From NCBI GenBank assembly GCA_014549065.1, contig JACDOX010000131.1:793212-857211 (forward strand): a DNA stretch of 64,000 nucleotides, in the 5' to 3' direction. Made by a program: the position numbers and the translations under genes. Position 1 is the stretch's first letter; each line of letters opens with the position of its first letter. Under the pieces are notes generated by a model. That model was not told the origin of the DNA, did not search any database, and was given only the letters and a program-made list of their open reading frames with translations. Origin of the DNA: Cardinalis cardinalis. Taxonomy: Eukaryota > Chordata > Aves > Passeriformes > Cardinalidae. This document shows positions 1-12,100 of the stretch, piece after piece.

Positions 1-1486
1 TCCAGCTGTGAGATCAGAGCNCAGCTAGTCCAGCACACATTCCCCACCCAGACTAGCTGTTGTCATTATGGATTTATGGCTCCTCTGGAAGCAGCTGTAG
101 CTTTTCGTTTGGTCTCTCTTTGTGGAGCATGTCCTGCCTGGATGGCCATGGTGCCCTCCTGACCCTCTTGAAGAGCCTTGAAGCTCTTCACCAGAGTGTT
201 GCCCTGAGCCTGTGCTTTGCCCTGAGCANCTGGTGTCAGATGGGAGCTGTGTAGGGTGTGCCTGTCCATGCCATGAGTTCATGGCTGGCTGTGTGCTGCT
301 GNCATGAGCTGGGCTGTGCTGGGCTCCTTGTGCTTGGCTATTGTAGCTGCTGCAGCAGTGTATTGTAATGATCAACTTAATTACACTTGTGAAAAATCTG
401 CTTAATTACATATTTACTTTGGGGATTAGCTTTTCCCCGTAAGCATTCAATATTGACTTTGGCTGAGACAAATTTTCAAGATCTGCTTCCTTCAAGAGAT
501 GACTAATATTAGATCACTTAGTGCAGGGAGCTGGGTTTATCAAGTAGCTGTAATTAATCATTTTGAAAGCTCCAGCTTAGTTTTGAGCATCTGTGCTCTT
601 TTTTGTTCCCCAAAAGAGCAAGCTTTTCTTCCCATCCCTCTCAGCCCTTCCAAAACTTTCTCTGCTGGATGTAATTTTAGACCCTGTAATTTTCAGTGAG
701 CTGTGTACACGCAGAAAATAAATACAAACTGGGAGGAGACTTAATGTTAAGACAACTGATGAATAATTAGTGTATTGAAGTGTTAGTCTTTTATTTGGAT
801 AACTTAATAGCCAAATTAAGAGTTCCCAAGCCCTGCTTTCTGTGCTGCTCAATGCACTGTACAAATATATTATCACAGGAACTCCTCTCTGTCCAGGAAT
901 TATTCTATACAACAACTCTNCCCTCTTGAGCCAGAGCCAGGCTGCACACCGAGCTCTCTGCAGTGTGGCAGGATGGCACAAGCCAGTTTGTGATGGCAGC
1001 TTCCAAACCAGTCAGGAATTGAGGTAAAAACAACTTGAAATGAGGCAAGGAGAGCCTGCCCTCTCCCTGCACCACGCAGCTTCTCCGTGGATTTTATTAT
1101 TCCCTGTGCCCTGGGTAGACACATCTGTTTTCATTTTTCAAGCAGCAGTGGAAATATTTTGAACAACCTGGGTTAAATCCCTTGCCTTTCATTCCCCAAG
1201 AGGATGGGTGTCCCAAGGGACTCTGGAGTTGAAGAGTCATTTTTTCTTGTGTAGAGGAAAATGGAGTTGTGGCATGTGCTTCCCATGATGGGTTTCAAAC
1301 TGAGTTGGTGGATTGGGAATTGCACTTGCCTAATTAGTTTGGATTAAGTGTGGAATTTTTTTACAATATTAGGTGGTTGATGGTGGTTTTTTTGAGTTTA
1401 TTTTCCTTCTTGGAGCAAGCAGTCTGGAGAAGATTTGGATACTTCCTGCAAAAATCCAGGTCTGTTTATAGCAATCAGTTGTGAAA

Positions 1487-1602
1487 TGGGAAAATCTGGC
1501 TTGTTTTGACCCCAAAGTTAGGTTTTTTAACCTTGTTCTGACTTTGGGAAAATCTGGCTTATTTTGACCCCAAAGTTAGGTTTTTCAACCTTGTTCTGAT
1601 AT
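1487..1602. repeat. 58-bp tandem duplication
   Basis: Two adjacent copies (1487-1544 and 1545-1602) both begin TGGGAAAATCTGGCTT and both contain GACCCCAAAGTTAGG followed by CAACC or TAACC. They differ at only a few bases, so the duplication looks recent. It lies in non-coding sequence. Confidence 0.85.
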
Positions 1603-2396
1603 TTTTTTTTAAGTCTGTGGTTCCTGCTTTTTTAGAAAGGAAATAAATGTAATGTTTGGGACAAAAAATATTGTTTTCAGCAAACTATCCTGGAATCATC
1701 TGGTCTGTATAAGTGCCCTGGAACTTTAATACCATCACATGTTCAAAATAAGTAACAGATCTTCCTGTTTCCCCATAAATGTATGGAATTTTCCTGAGTG
1801 TAAAGCTGGGTTTTAGACTTCAAAAAGCAGTTTTGAAAATACCTGATTCTTTATGGCTGACTAAAATTCAGGGCTCTCTCCTGTCTTCTCCTCATTCCAC
1901 TTCTGAAGCTGTCATAAATCTGGGAACAAAAGGAAGGTGAAATTTAACTCCTGCTTGCCAGGATAAGAATCTTAATTCATTATATTTGATTTATGAAAGG
2001 AAAAAAAAAAGAAAAAAAGTGGAGTTCTGCATATACTTAGTGGTCTCTATTTCACAGCCTCTGGAAGTGCTGTCTCATGTATTTCTGAAATCAAAAGCTT
2101 TAACTTTATGAAAGTCACGTGGGAAGGAAGAGTGAGGAGGATGAAGGAAAGCAAGAAAAGGGAATTATTNTCTCCCCAGATCAGCAGTCTGGCAAACTGC
2201 ACTTTTCCTACCCAGGCCAACAACTTTGAAGCAAGTGATAAATGATTCCAAAAGCTGTTCTATGGCTGATGCAGTTTGGTAATTTTATTAAAGGTGCTTT
2301 GAGGCTGCTCTATAACAAGGAGAAATCTTCTTTTATTATNATAATTGGTGGAGGAAATAACACTTTAGGAAAACCTGTTCAAAACCTAATTTTCCT

Positions 2397-2425
2397 TTTT
2401 TTTTTTTTTTCCCTTTCTCCTGTAG
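2397..2425 (+). promoter_or_regulatory. Alternative splice acceptor upstream of the start exon
   Basis: A long T tract followed by CCCTTTCTCCTGTAG ends at 2425. It is nearly identical to the acceptor at 2522-2550 (T tract then CCTTTCTCCTGTAG). Use of this site would add 125 nt of 5' UTR containing an upstream ATG near 2494. Which acceptor is used cannot be told from sequence. Confidence 0.45.
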
Positions 2426-2550
2426 TATCCAGTGATACACACACTATTTTCACATTAGTGCTCCAGCACTGTAGCATCTTACCCAGAGCTGAGTTCCTGC
2501 TATGTGTCTCTGTGTTCTGCNTTTTTTTTTTTTTTTCCTTTCTCCTGTAG

Positions 2551-3111
2551 GTTTTTTTTTAAGAAATCATAGCTAAGAAAAAAGCACAATGGAGTTTTAC
2601 GAGTCTACCTACTTCATCATCCTCATCCCTTCTGTGGTTATTACAGTCATCTTCCTCTTCTTCTGGCTTTTCATGAAAGAGACTTTATACGATGAGGTCC
2701 TCGCCAAACAGAAACGGGACCTGAAGTTCCCACCCAGCAAAGCCGACAAAAAGAAAACNGAGAAGAAGAAGAACAAGAAGAAAGAGGCTCAGAACGGGAA
2801 CATCCACGAGTCTGACTCAGAGAGTGCCCCTCGGGACTTTAAGCTGTCTGATGCCCTGAGCACGGATGAGGANCCTGTCCCTGCTGTCCCCGCGGGCGCC
2901 ACCGAGGCCCCCGCCGGCCTCAGGGAGAGGAAGAAGAAGGAGAAGAAGCACAAGGCCAACCAAGATGATCANGTAACTAAGGACTCGGAAGGATCCAAGT
3001 CTTCAGGCAAGAAAGTAGATCCAGTCCCTGTTACAAAACAGCCCACTCCACCATCTGAACCAACAGCAGCTAAGAAGAAGCCTGGGCAGAAGAAGCAGAA
3101 AAATGGAATGG
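2551..3111 (+). CDS. KTN1: KTN1 coding exon 1 (5' UTR 2551-2588; residues 1-174)
   Basis: The exon begins after TCTCCTGTAG and carries 38 nt of 5' UTR and the ATG at 2589. It encodes a single hydrophobic segment at residues 7-29 with almost no preceding residues, so it is a signal-anchor rather than a cleaved signal peptide. Lysine-rich blocks follow (residues 54-65, then ERKKKEKKHK, then KKKPGQKKQK), along with an acidic serine stretch (SDSESAPRD). The donor is ATGG|GTATCT, phase 1. Reading through the donor meets a stop after two codons. Single Ns make three residues unreadable. Confidence 0.95.
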
Positions 3112-6100
3112 GTATCTGATGTTGCATATGCTTCTTGCACAGAACGCCAAAACCGTGTTCTGCTTTTTGCAAGGCCACAGAGTGTCTCTCACAACTGTTC
3201 TGCCTCATCTCTATGGGGCAAAGCTCCCTTCTAACCTTCTCCTTTTTTATGAGCTATTGCTTTTTTCCCCCCTGTTTTTCATCCGGCAGCAGTGCTCTGG
3301 TTTTCCTCCTCCCGTCCTTGCTTTCTTCTACTAAAGATGAAGTGAAACAGAGTAGCTCATTCCTCTGCTTTGCTCTGTGGTTTGGCTGCTTTGCTCTCAA
3401 TCAAAATTCTGATTACCTGAGAGAAGGCAGGAGATATTTTTGCTGTGTGCATTCTGAGCCAGGCAGTGAAAGAGCAGAGTCCTAAGAGTGGTTGCTCTGA
3501 TAAGGGAGGGCATCTCAAGAAACCTAATAGCAGTCTGCAAAATAAATCACTCTAAGTGCAGGCTTAATGCACAGAGAGGTGTTTGGTGGCTGATTCATGG
3601 ATTGGTGCTTGATTCATTGCTGCCCACCTGCTACACCTCTTTAACTGAATGGAACTGATGCTAAAACTGGTCTGGCTGTTGTGACTGAAATATCCAACCT
3701 GGAACAGACCAAAAACTCATCAGAATCACTTCTGACTGTCTTGACCATATCCTCATCAGGATATGTCTCCATGTGGTTGTCTTGACTAGGAGTAGAAGTG
3801 AAAAAAGAATAAGAATACCCAGTTCTAGAAATAAATGAAACCCAAGATATTTGCAGATCCCCTTGTGAGATGCAGGCACAGCAGGTCTGCACAGGGAGTG
3901 AGGAAAAAGAATGACATTGCTGCTTGATGTGGTAGATTTTTTCTTTTTCTGAAAAAAACCCCAAAAAACNGGAGAAAAAAGACCCACCCACTACCAACGG
4001 AGAAAGTATCCAATCTTGTTTGTGGGTGTTCTCTGCAAATCTCTGTGGCACAGTTAAAATGTGGTCTGCAAGCACAGTTCTGGGGGCAGCCACAACNAGC
4101 TCTTCTCCTTGATTACAGGAGCTGACACCAGAGCCCTGTGCTGTGTGTGTCAGCTCTGACAAGAATCTTAATATAGCACAGGCTGTCCAAAATGATAAAA
4201 AAATTTCNCACTAGAAACTGCTTTTAAAAAGAACAGTTCCCTAATGGGAAACACTTATTTTCTGCTTCTCACAGTCCCAGTAGCTATTGGGGGTGTGTGT
4301 GTTTAAAGTGCCCAAGTGGGTTCATGGAGGGGAAAAGTACACTTCTAAATAAGAAAATAATATGGGTGAAATGTGCTGTCTGCTCTGTCACAGTGAAATC
4401 TGGATTGGAGTTGTTAAACTGTTCCTTGCATTGCTGTGTGTTCTGCTTGCACATGAGATTCCTGTCTTAAAAAATCACTGAGTGCTGTGGCTCTTGACTC
4501 TGCTAAACCTTCCTGTTGCTTTGGGGTCTCAGCTGATCTGGAAATTTGTGTGTGAGAGTCTGTGTGTGTGAATGTATATGGGGATGAATTTGTGTTCTGA
4601 TTTAAAAGATGAGAATTTGTTTTCCTGGGGTTGGAGAATTTGGTCATTACAGATCTGCTGATTGAAAGGTAATGCTGAGAATATACAGAAGAGCATATAT
4701 TGTCTCAATTGTCTGTTGCAGATGATCAAGATAGTAAGACTGATTCTGTTGTATCTCCTGCCAAAAAGCAAGAGCCAGTGCTGCTCCACCAGGAGATAAA
4801 GCAAGAGAATGTGTCAGGGAAGAAGAAGGTCTCTGCAAAGAAGCAGAAAGTTGATAATGGTAAGAATCCAGTCTGTGACATTGCTCAGATAAACCCAACT
4901 GTTAAGCCTTTTTGCCATCCATGCTTTAATTCCTCTTCCTTTGAAAAGGAACTCTCAGAATAGTAACTCTTGATTTGAAAAAGCAGGAATTCCAGGTAGG
5001 AAAGATTGCTGAGCTTGAGATCCTGTTAAATTTTGTGAACATCTGGCCCCACTGAGCATGGGATAATGAACGTTGTGAACCTTTCTGAGCTCTCTTGGAT
5101 CCAAATATCCACACTTGAATGAGGAGTAATGAGCAGACTTGAAGTTGCTCTGAGCAGGGCATGTCTGGAACTGCTGCAGTCATTGCCCCAAACAAGATTG
5201 CAGTTTTTTCAGCCAGTTGCTTTGACCACATTCCTCTCTTATTGTCCTTTTGTTGGCTGGCTCTTGCTCCAACAGAAACTGTTCCTCTTTGCTGTCAAGG
5301 CCTTCACTGTTGTCATCCCTTGTTCTCTGCCAAGATGCTGCTTCTTGTGTCCTCTTGGCTCACTGTGCCTCTGTGTCTGTGTGTTTTTCTCTTTTTTTTT
5401 TATTTTTTATTTTTTACAATGACTGCTGTTGTGTCTGGCTTCTGGGCACAGGGTGACCATGAAGTTCTGTGAGGCCACCTTGTTAGCTCCTCAAGACTCT
5501 TCTCTGCTGGGGCAGCTGTGAGGTTGGGAGCTGATGGGCTGCTCCTGGAGCACTGTTACCCACTCTTCCCTTTATTCTTTGGTCAGGTTATGAGGGTGCA
5601 GATCTGTTGTGGGCCCTGTTCAGTCCAGGATGGAGTTCCAGGCTCTGTAGGGTTCCTATATAACTGAAAAACTCCTAAATGATTCCTGGAAAAAACCTAC
5701 TGGTGGGGAACTCAGGATNGGATCACCTTTTATTCTTGTGCTTTTCCTGATGGAAATGGGTGCATTGCACTTTTTTAGGGGCCACAAACCTGTCTGTACA
5801 GGGCAGTAAATGTCAGTACCAGCTCAGCAGTANCAAAGCTGAGCTGTCAGTGCTACAGGGCAATAGCTCATGCATTATTTGAATGCAAACTGCTTTCTTT
5901 TCAATGACAGTAAAAATGAGCTGTGGTGGGCACCGGGATTAGCCAAGACATGACTGTGGGGATTTCATACTGCAAAATGTCTCATTGATATTAAATAGGT
6001 GTTGAAAGGGAGGGAAGTTCATAAGGAGAGGAAGGGAAAATATGAGGAGAGCAGCTGGTGGTTGTTTCTGCTGGAGAGGAGCTGTCCTCTCTTCTGAGCT

Positions 6101-9100
6101 TGCAGTGTACCTGCAGGTGTTTGCTGGCTGCTGAAGTGGAGAGACACCAGGTGACACAAAAAGGTCCATCTGGCCCATTCTCCTCCTTTTACAGAGCCAG
6201 AATTTTGGAGTGTTTCATAACTGGCTCTCTGGCAGCCAGGAGTGCATCCTTGTTCTGCACTGATGCCCAAACCCTGCATCCCACCCAGTTCCTTCTCTCT
6301 CTGTGCTTCTGCCTGGCATCTGCTGTCCATCAGCCCTGCACTCTGGGCTGGCTGGGGCAGGGATTTGCCTGCTGGCCCATGCACAGCCTCTGGCATCCTG
6401 CAGGCAATGTGGAGCAGGAGCTGGGCAAGCAGCAGCTGCAGCTCTGGCACTCCTGCTCTCCCCTCTCCTGCTTTTGTCTCTGCTGAGGAGCTCTTTGGGC
6501 AGAGGCTGCTCCTCACCACGGTGATCCAGCNGTGTGGGAGTGGAGGGCTGGGGTCAGACAGAGCCTCTGAGCACCTCTCTGCATGTTAATGATGCCCAGA
6601 CCTGCTTTGACAGATGAGAGATCTTCATTAGGTGCAGTGGAGTCTGCATGCAGAATAAGCTCGAGTGCTGCCCCTGCTGCCTGTTCTGCCCGAGTGGCTG
6701 AGTTCACAGGTGATGTAATCCATGAAAATGCTGCCAGTGAAGTACCAACTTTCAGCAGAATAGAGACAAAAGGCTTTATTCACATTTTAGGGATGCTGAA
6801 TGATTTTTCTCCACAGTCACAAGTAAAACCATTGATGCCATGTGCAACTTTCTTAATAAAGTGAAATGAAAGTCAAATGTGAAGGTTCTTCTCTTCTTGT
6901 TAAAATGCTAAAAGNCAGCTTTGGAAGTAGAAATTTAATTGAAGCTATTAAATTGCTATGCATTAGAGACCTTTATTTAATGGACTTACCTGAAGAGCTT
7001 TAATGAGTTAAACTGTGAAGGATAATAGAAATGGAGAGTATAATTAACTATTGAGGTTAGAGATGCTTTACTTCAATTCTTAATGTTGTGGCACCTTTTC
7101 TAAAAATATTGGTGTCAATTATTACAAAGCTTTAACCCATCCTGTGGACTTATGATTACAGTTTTGGTGGATGAACCTCTTATTCAAGCAACTACTTATA
7201 TTCCTTTGATGGATAATTCTGACTCAGGCACTTTGGAAAAGCGTGAGCCGGTTGAAGTTGTAAAACACAACGTGAATGAGGGCATCCAGAAGAGCAGTGG
7301 CAAGAAACTGAAGAATGAAACAGATAAAGGTAAGAAACTGATATTTCTGTGTGTTTCTGGCATAGCCTGCTTGCANAATTCAGCAGGGAAGACGTGTGGG
7401 GAGGGGGATTCTCTCTGATGTAATGTGAAGAAGGGATTTGAGGAAAACGTTTTTGCAGGATGCTCTTCTTGTGTGTGCTCGTTTCTGCCTTGTCTTTGGC
7501 ACTGTGGAAAGGGCTCTGTGCCATCTGAATCCTTTCAGCTCTGACTGGGCTTTTGTGTCCCCAGTGAGCAAAGGGGTGATCACAGACCACACAGATGCAG
7601 CNAGGGAGTTCACAGTGGAGAGCTCAGACACTGCTCACAGGGATGGGCTCCAAACCCAGGGCGTTCAGCACAAGCTCTTGGGGTCTGCTGGAGGCTGCAA
7701 GGGCGGCCTGCATGCTCTAGGGCTGTTCATGGAGCTATCTGAGGCTGACCCAGTGCAATACAGAGTGACCTGAAGCAGATTGTCAGTGGAGAAAGTTGGC
7801 ACTTTCCAGGGAGACTCCACATTCTCCTTTCAGTGCAGTTGGAATTGCTTGGGACAGGAGAACTTCCTTCATACTCTCCCACAAATGCCTGGAGTGATTA
7901 ATGAGCTTTGTGTTCCACTCTGAAGCCCTAAATAGGCCTCTGACCATCTCAAAGCCTGATGAGTTGAGACCTCAAGTTTGTGAGCAGCCAGAGAGAAGCC
8001 AGGCAGCTGAGCAGTGACACCCAGCTCAGCTTTGGGCAGGAGGCTGATTCTCCAATANTGTCTGCTCACTCAATTCACTCTTTGGAGCCTCTCTTTTTAG
8101 TCCTGTCTTCTAAAATAGCCCCTCCAAAGCTTCCTGGCAGCTCTTTAATTGGATTCCCACATTCCTGAGGCTCCTGTTGTGCTGCTGGCTCAGTGGCTGC
8201 ACGTTACTGTCCTGCAGCATCAGAGCCCCTCACGTGCTCCTGTCCCTTCTCATTTCCTTGGCACGNTGTGACCTTCTCCATGAACTCCTAATTCTCCTGT
8301 GTCAGCTGGGATTTGCCCTCCCAATATAGAAATCTTGCCCTGCTCTAATTGTAAGCTCCTTGGGTGCAAGGGCAAGGTCTCTGTGCCTTNAGGGCTGGGG
8401 CTGCTCCTGGCCCAGCTGGGATCAGTTCCTGGGCTGTGGTCTCAGCATCTTGGCATATTCCTGGTAGCAGCATCACGGATGTCAGTGCAGCACTGATGTG
8501 AGCTGAAGTGAAGGCTTAGTTGGGTTTAGGACTAGGACAGAGTGTGCTGGAATTCCTCAGCACTCCCTCCCCATGCTCTGTCATTCAGTGATTTTATGCT
8601 TGGTAATTTCTTTTAGGGCATAAAGTCACTGCTGCTTTTTTGTTCTTCATTTATTTCTCAGACAGATCTTTGGGTTTGATGTGTTAACTTGATTTCTGGG
8701 GCATGTTTAGCACCTGTGGTGGCCAGACCTGTCTCCATGATCTATGGGACAATTTCTGACCAAACATTACTTCTGAGCTTCTGCTTTTTTAAGTTCTTCC
8801 CATCCTTTCACACACTTTTGGGCACTGGTGAATATTTGACAGGAATATGGGGTGCCTTGGTCTTGTGCTCCCATTTTCTGGAGTCAGAGGGCCAGCTAAT
8901 GACCTGTTTGTGAGCAATGGTTTTTGTTAGAGAAAACAGTTTTGTTTCAGTTGAATTGTCTTTCCTTGTGTGCGTCTCTTTAAANGCTTGGTCAGCCATT
9001 AAGAGGGATCTTACTGATTTATCTTCCTACTGCTGAACTCTTCTTGCAGCAGTTCCCTCAATCTAAATTTGGAAGTTAATATTTTTGCCTTCCGTATATT

Positions 9101-12100
9101 GTAATCAAAAATGTGCCAGTTTTTTAATTAATTAACTTTTCATGTGCATATTGCTTGTGCAGCCAGGCTGTCCTCCAAATTGAGAGCTCAGTTTAAATNA
9201 CTGTCATGATACACTGGAAAGGACTCTTCAATTTTTCACATTTATGCTATTTTTCTCCTCCAAAAAATGCTTTGTCTTCATGCTAGCAACACTCTAAACG
9301 TTACCAACTGTGCAAACAGAGTGGTGGGATTTTCTCTTTTCCCAAAACTATCAGCTGGCAGATTGTTATCGGGTTTAAATTGGAGAGATGTTGTTTGTGC
9401 TGAATGTTCATGACCTCTTGTTTCTTGGCATTTCAGACTGGAATTAAATATAATGCATAATGATACCCCATCACATGCTGTTTCAAGGCAAAATAAATAA
9501 TTCTGTATGGAGTCCAAAGTAANTAAATCCTCCCTTCTGTGTTGCAGAGAATGCTGAAGTAAAATTCAAGGATTTTGTAACATCCATGAAGAATATGATC
9601 TTCTCTGAGGACGAGGCCCGCTGTGTAGTGGAGGTGTTAAAGGAAAAATCTGGTGCAATTCATGATTTCTTGCAAAAGGTGAATGACTGTGGAGTGTGGG
9701 GGGAGGGAAGACAAAACTGATTAAACAAACAGGAATTGGAAGGGGTGCTGTCAGATGAGCTCTGTCACTGGGATCTGGGCAGAGTCTGCCTTTGGGAGGC
9801 TCTCTCCAGCTGCTCTGGGCTTGCCTGGCACGCAGCAGTGAGCTGTCAGATGCCTTTGTGCTGCCATCTGCCATGCCAGGGGTGGCCCTGGCCACTTGGG
9901 AAGAGCAGGAGTGGCAGTGGAGAGCGAGGAATCAAGCAGGAATGCTGCTGCTGACACGTGTGTGTTGGCACAGGGAGGCATGGCTGGTGACTTTTGGGAG
10001 TGATCTTTCCCAAATGTGTAAATAGGATAANCTATGGGGGGGAATTCAGAACAAGCTGCTGTGGCTGTGCACTTGATCAGCTAATTCTGTGCTTTGCAAG
10101 TCTATACAATGTAGTTTGACTTCTTGGGAGATTTTTCATAGGATTGTAGGGCAGTTCAGGTTTGGAAGGGACTCCAAGGGGTTTGGAGTGGTCCAGCCTC
10201 CTGCTTGGAGCAGGACCAGCTCTGAGGTCAGCCCATGCTGCTCAGGCCTTTATCCAGGCTGGATATCTTGGAGCCTTCAGGGAATGGCTGCAAAACCCCT
10301 CTGGGCAACCTGTGCCAGTGCTTGGCAGTTCTTTTTAATTCTTGTAGTCGAGACAGAAGAGAATGGTGTCCAGCAATTTCTTATCAATACAGAATCTCAC
10401 AATCCTTGGGGTGGAGGGGAGCTCTGGAGGCCANCCAGTCCAATCCCCTGGCCAAGGCAGGGTCACCTGGAGCAGGTGACACAGGAATGTGTNCNTGTGG
10501 ATTTGGAATGTCTCCAGAGAGGGAAACCCCACCCCTTCCCTGGGCAGCTGTTCCAGGTCTCTGCCATCCTCCAGGGAAAGCAGCTCTTTTTCANGTTGAG
10601 GTGCANCTTGTGTTTTAGGTTGTGGCCATTGCTCCTGGTCCTGTTGCTGGGCACACACCTACTCCTCNCTGCCATGACTCACTGTGGGTGTCACTTTGTG
10701 CTTGTCACNTCCTGTGTGTCACNCTTGAGCTCTTGCAATCCTGTGTTCCTCTGCAGACACGGTACCAGAAATGCAGAACTGGCTCCGTGTCAGTCCAGTT
10801 AATGCAATATATCAGAAGAACAGCACAGTTTGGGCTGGGAGGGGCTTCAGGAGGCTCTGCAGTCCAACTGGCTGCTCAGAACAGGTCCAACACTGAATTC
10901 TGAGCAGTTTCCTCAGGGATTTGTCCAGTTGCATCTTGAAAACCTCCAAAGACAAAACCCAGTAGTGCTGCCCTTGGAATGGTGTTGCCTGTTTGAGCAG
11001 CCCCCCNGCTTGCTCTGNTTTTTGTGGGTTTTTTTGTTGTTTTAAAGGAAGGTTTGGTGTTAAAGCTGAACCTTTAGGATGAAAACTGGGTTTGTAGACA
11101 ACAAAGAAAAGNGGGTTTCTGTAGGTGGAAGTGTGAATTGTGTTCTCTCTGTAGCTCATGCAAGTCNCTGACAGTGTGTTTGTACTGCAGGCATGCACAT
11201 TGCCACTAAAGGAGAATTTCCAAACAAATTCAGGGTCCATTTATGGGACTGACACTTCTTTCCTTNTTCAGTTATCACACTTCAGTGAGTGATGTCCAAG
11301 TAGTCCAACCTTCTCCTCAAAGCAGCACCAGCTCTGAGGTGAGCACAGGCTGCTCAGGGCTTTATCCAGTCTGGGCTTGGAACCTGCAAGGGCTGAGACT
11401 GCACAACCATCACACTTCCCTGAGTCAAATCTGAGCACAAACACATAGAATTTGTGCTCTTTACTACATTTATTTCATTTGTAGGACCAGTATGCAAGTA
11501 GCATGGGGATTGTTCCTCTAGGTCTGTTCCCTGGAGTATCTCTGAAACTTTTTGTGTCAGTGTGCCAGCAGAAATGTAACTACATCAGCTGGGGGCTCTC
11601 CTGGGAAGTGGAAGGAGACACCAGATCAGGGTTTCTTTTTCCCTTTGTGGTGAGATATTTCAAGCAATTACATTTTTTTGGATTATACCTGCCCTGAGTG
11701 TGAGCTGGACCAGCTGATCTTGGAAGTCCTTCCAACCACAGTTATTGACTGAATCAGCATCTCTGCATCTTTTCCCATTATTTCTCTTAATGGATGTTCT
11801 TTGTTTTCCCCACTGCAGCTCTTTTCCAATGGGAAGCACCTTAAGAGCCCATTTACCCTCTTAATTGCTTTCCATGCTTTCAAAATGCATTTCTTTGCCT
11901 GGTGAATCCATTAGTGGCAGAACTGGGTACTGGTGATGCCACGTGCATCATGCAGATGGAAAATTTGGGAGCAGGAGGGAGTGTTTCCTCCTCTCATGTT
12001 TACTCTGCTGCCTTTTAGTGTGCTATGCCACTACTTGTGGTTATTTGTTATTTTTATGTCATCCTGCTGCAGGCCAGCAAGGCTGAGACAGCTGCAGCTC

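Larger units (their letters stand above)
1..2550. other. KTN1 first intron or 5' flank, no gene seen
   Basis: No exon, promoter-like CpG-rich stretch or conserved reading frame is visible. Short ORFs here have no recognisable content. The region holds a 58-bp tandem duplication at 1487-1602 and an extra splice acceptor at 2425. Because the acceptor at 2550 precedes the start-codon exon by 38 nt, at least one non-coding exon should lie upstream, probably outside the window. Confidence 0.6.
9679..12072 (+). other. KTN1 intron 4, CR1-rich
   Basis: This 2.4-kb intron holds a cluster of degraded CR1 fragments between about 10138 and 11760, described separately. The long ORF across 10089-10802 is derived from these repeats. 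Confidence 0.75.

Noticed and set aside
577..981. 134-codon minus-strand ORF upstream of KTN1
   Set aside because: No similarity or motif recognised, and it has no partner exons or promoter-like context.
10089..10802. 237-codon ORF on the + strand
   Set aside because: It runs across two reverse-oriented CR1 fragments and shows no protein domain.
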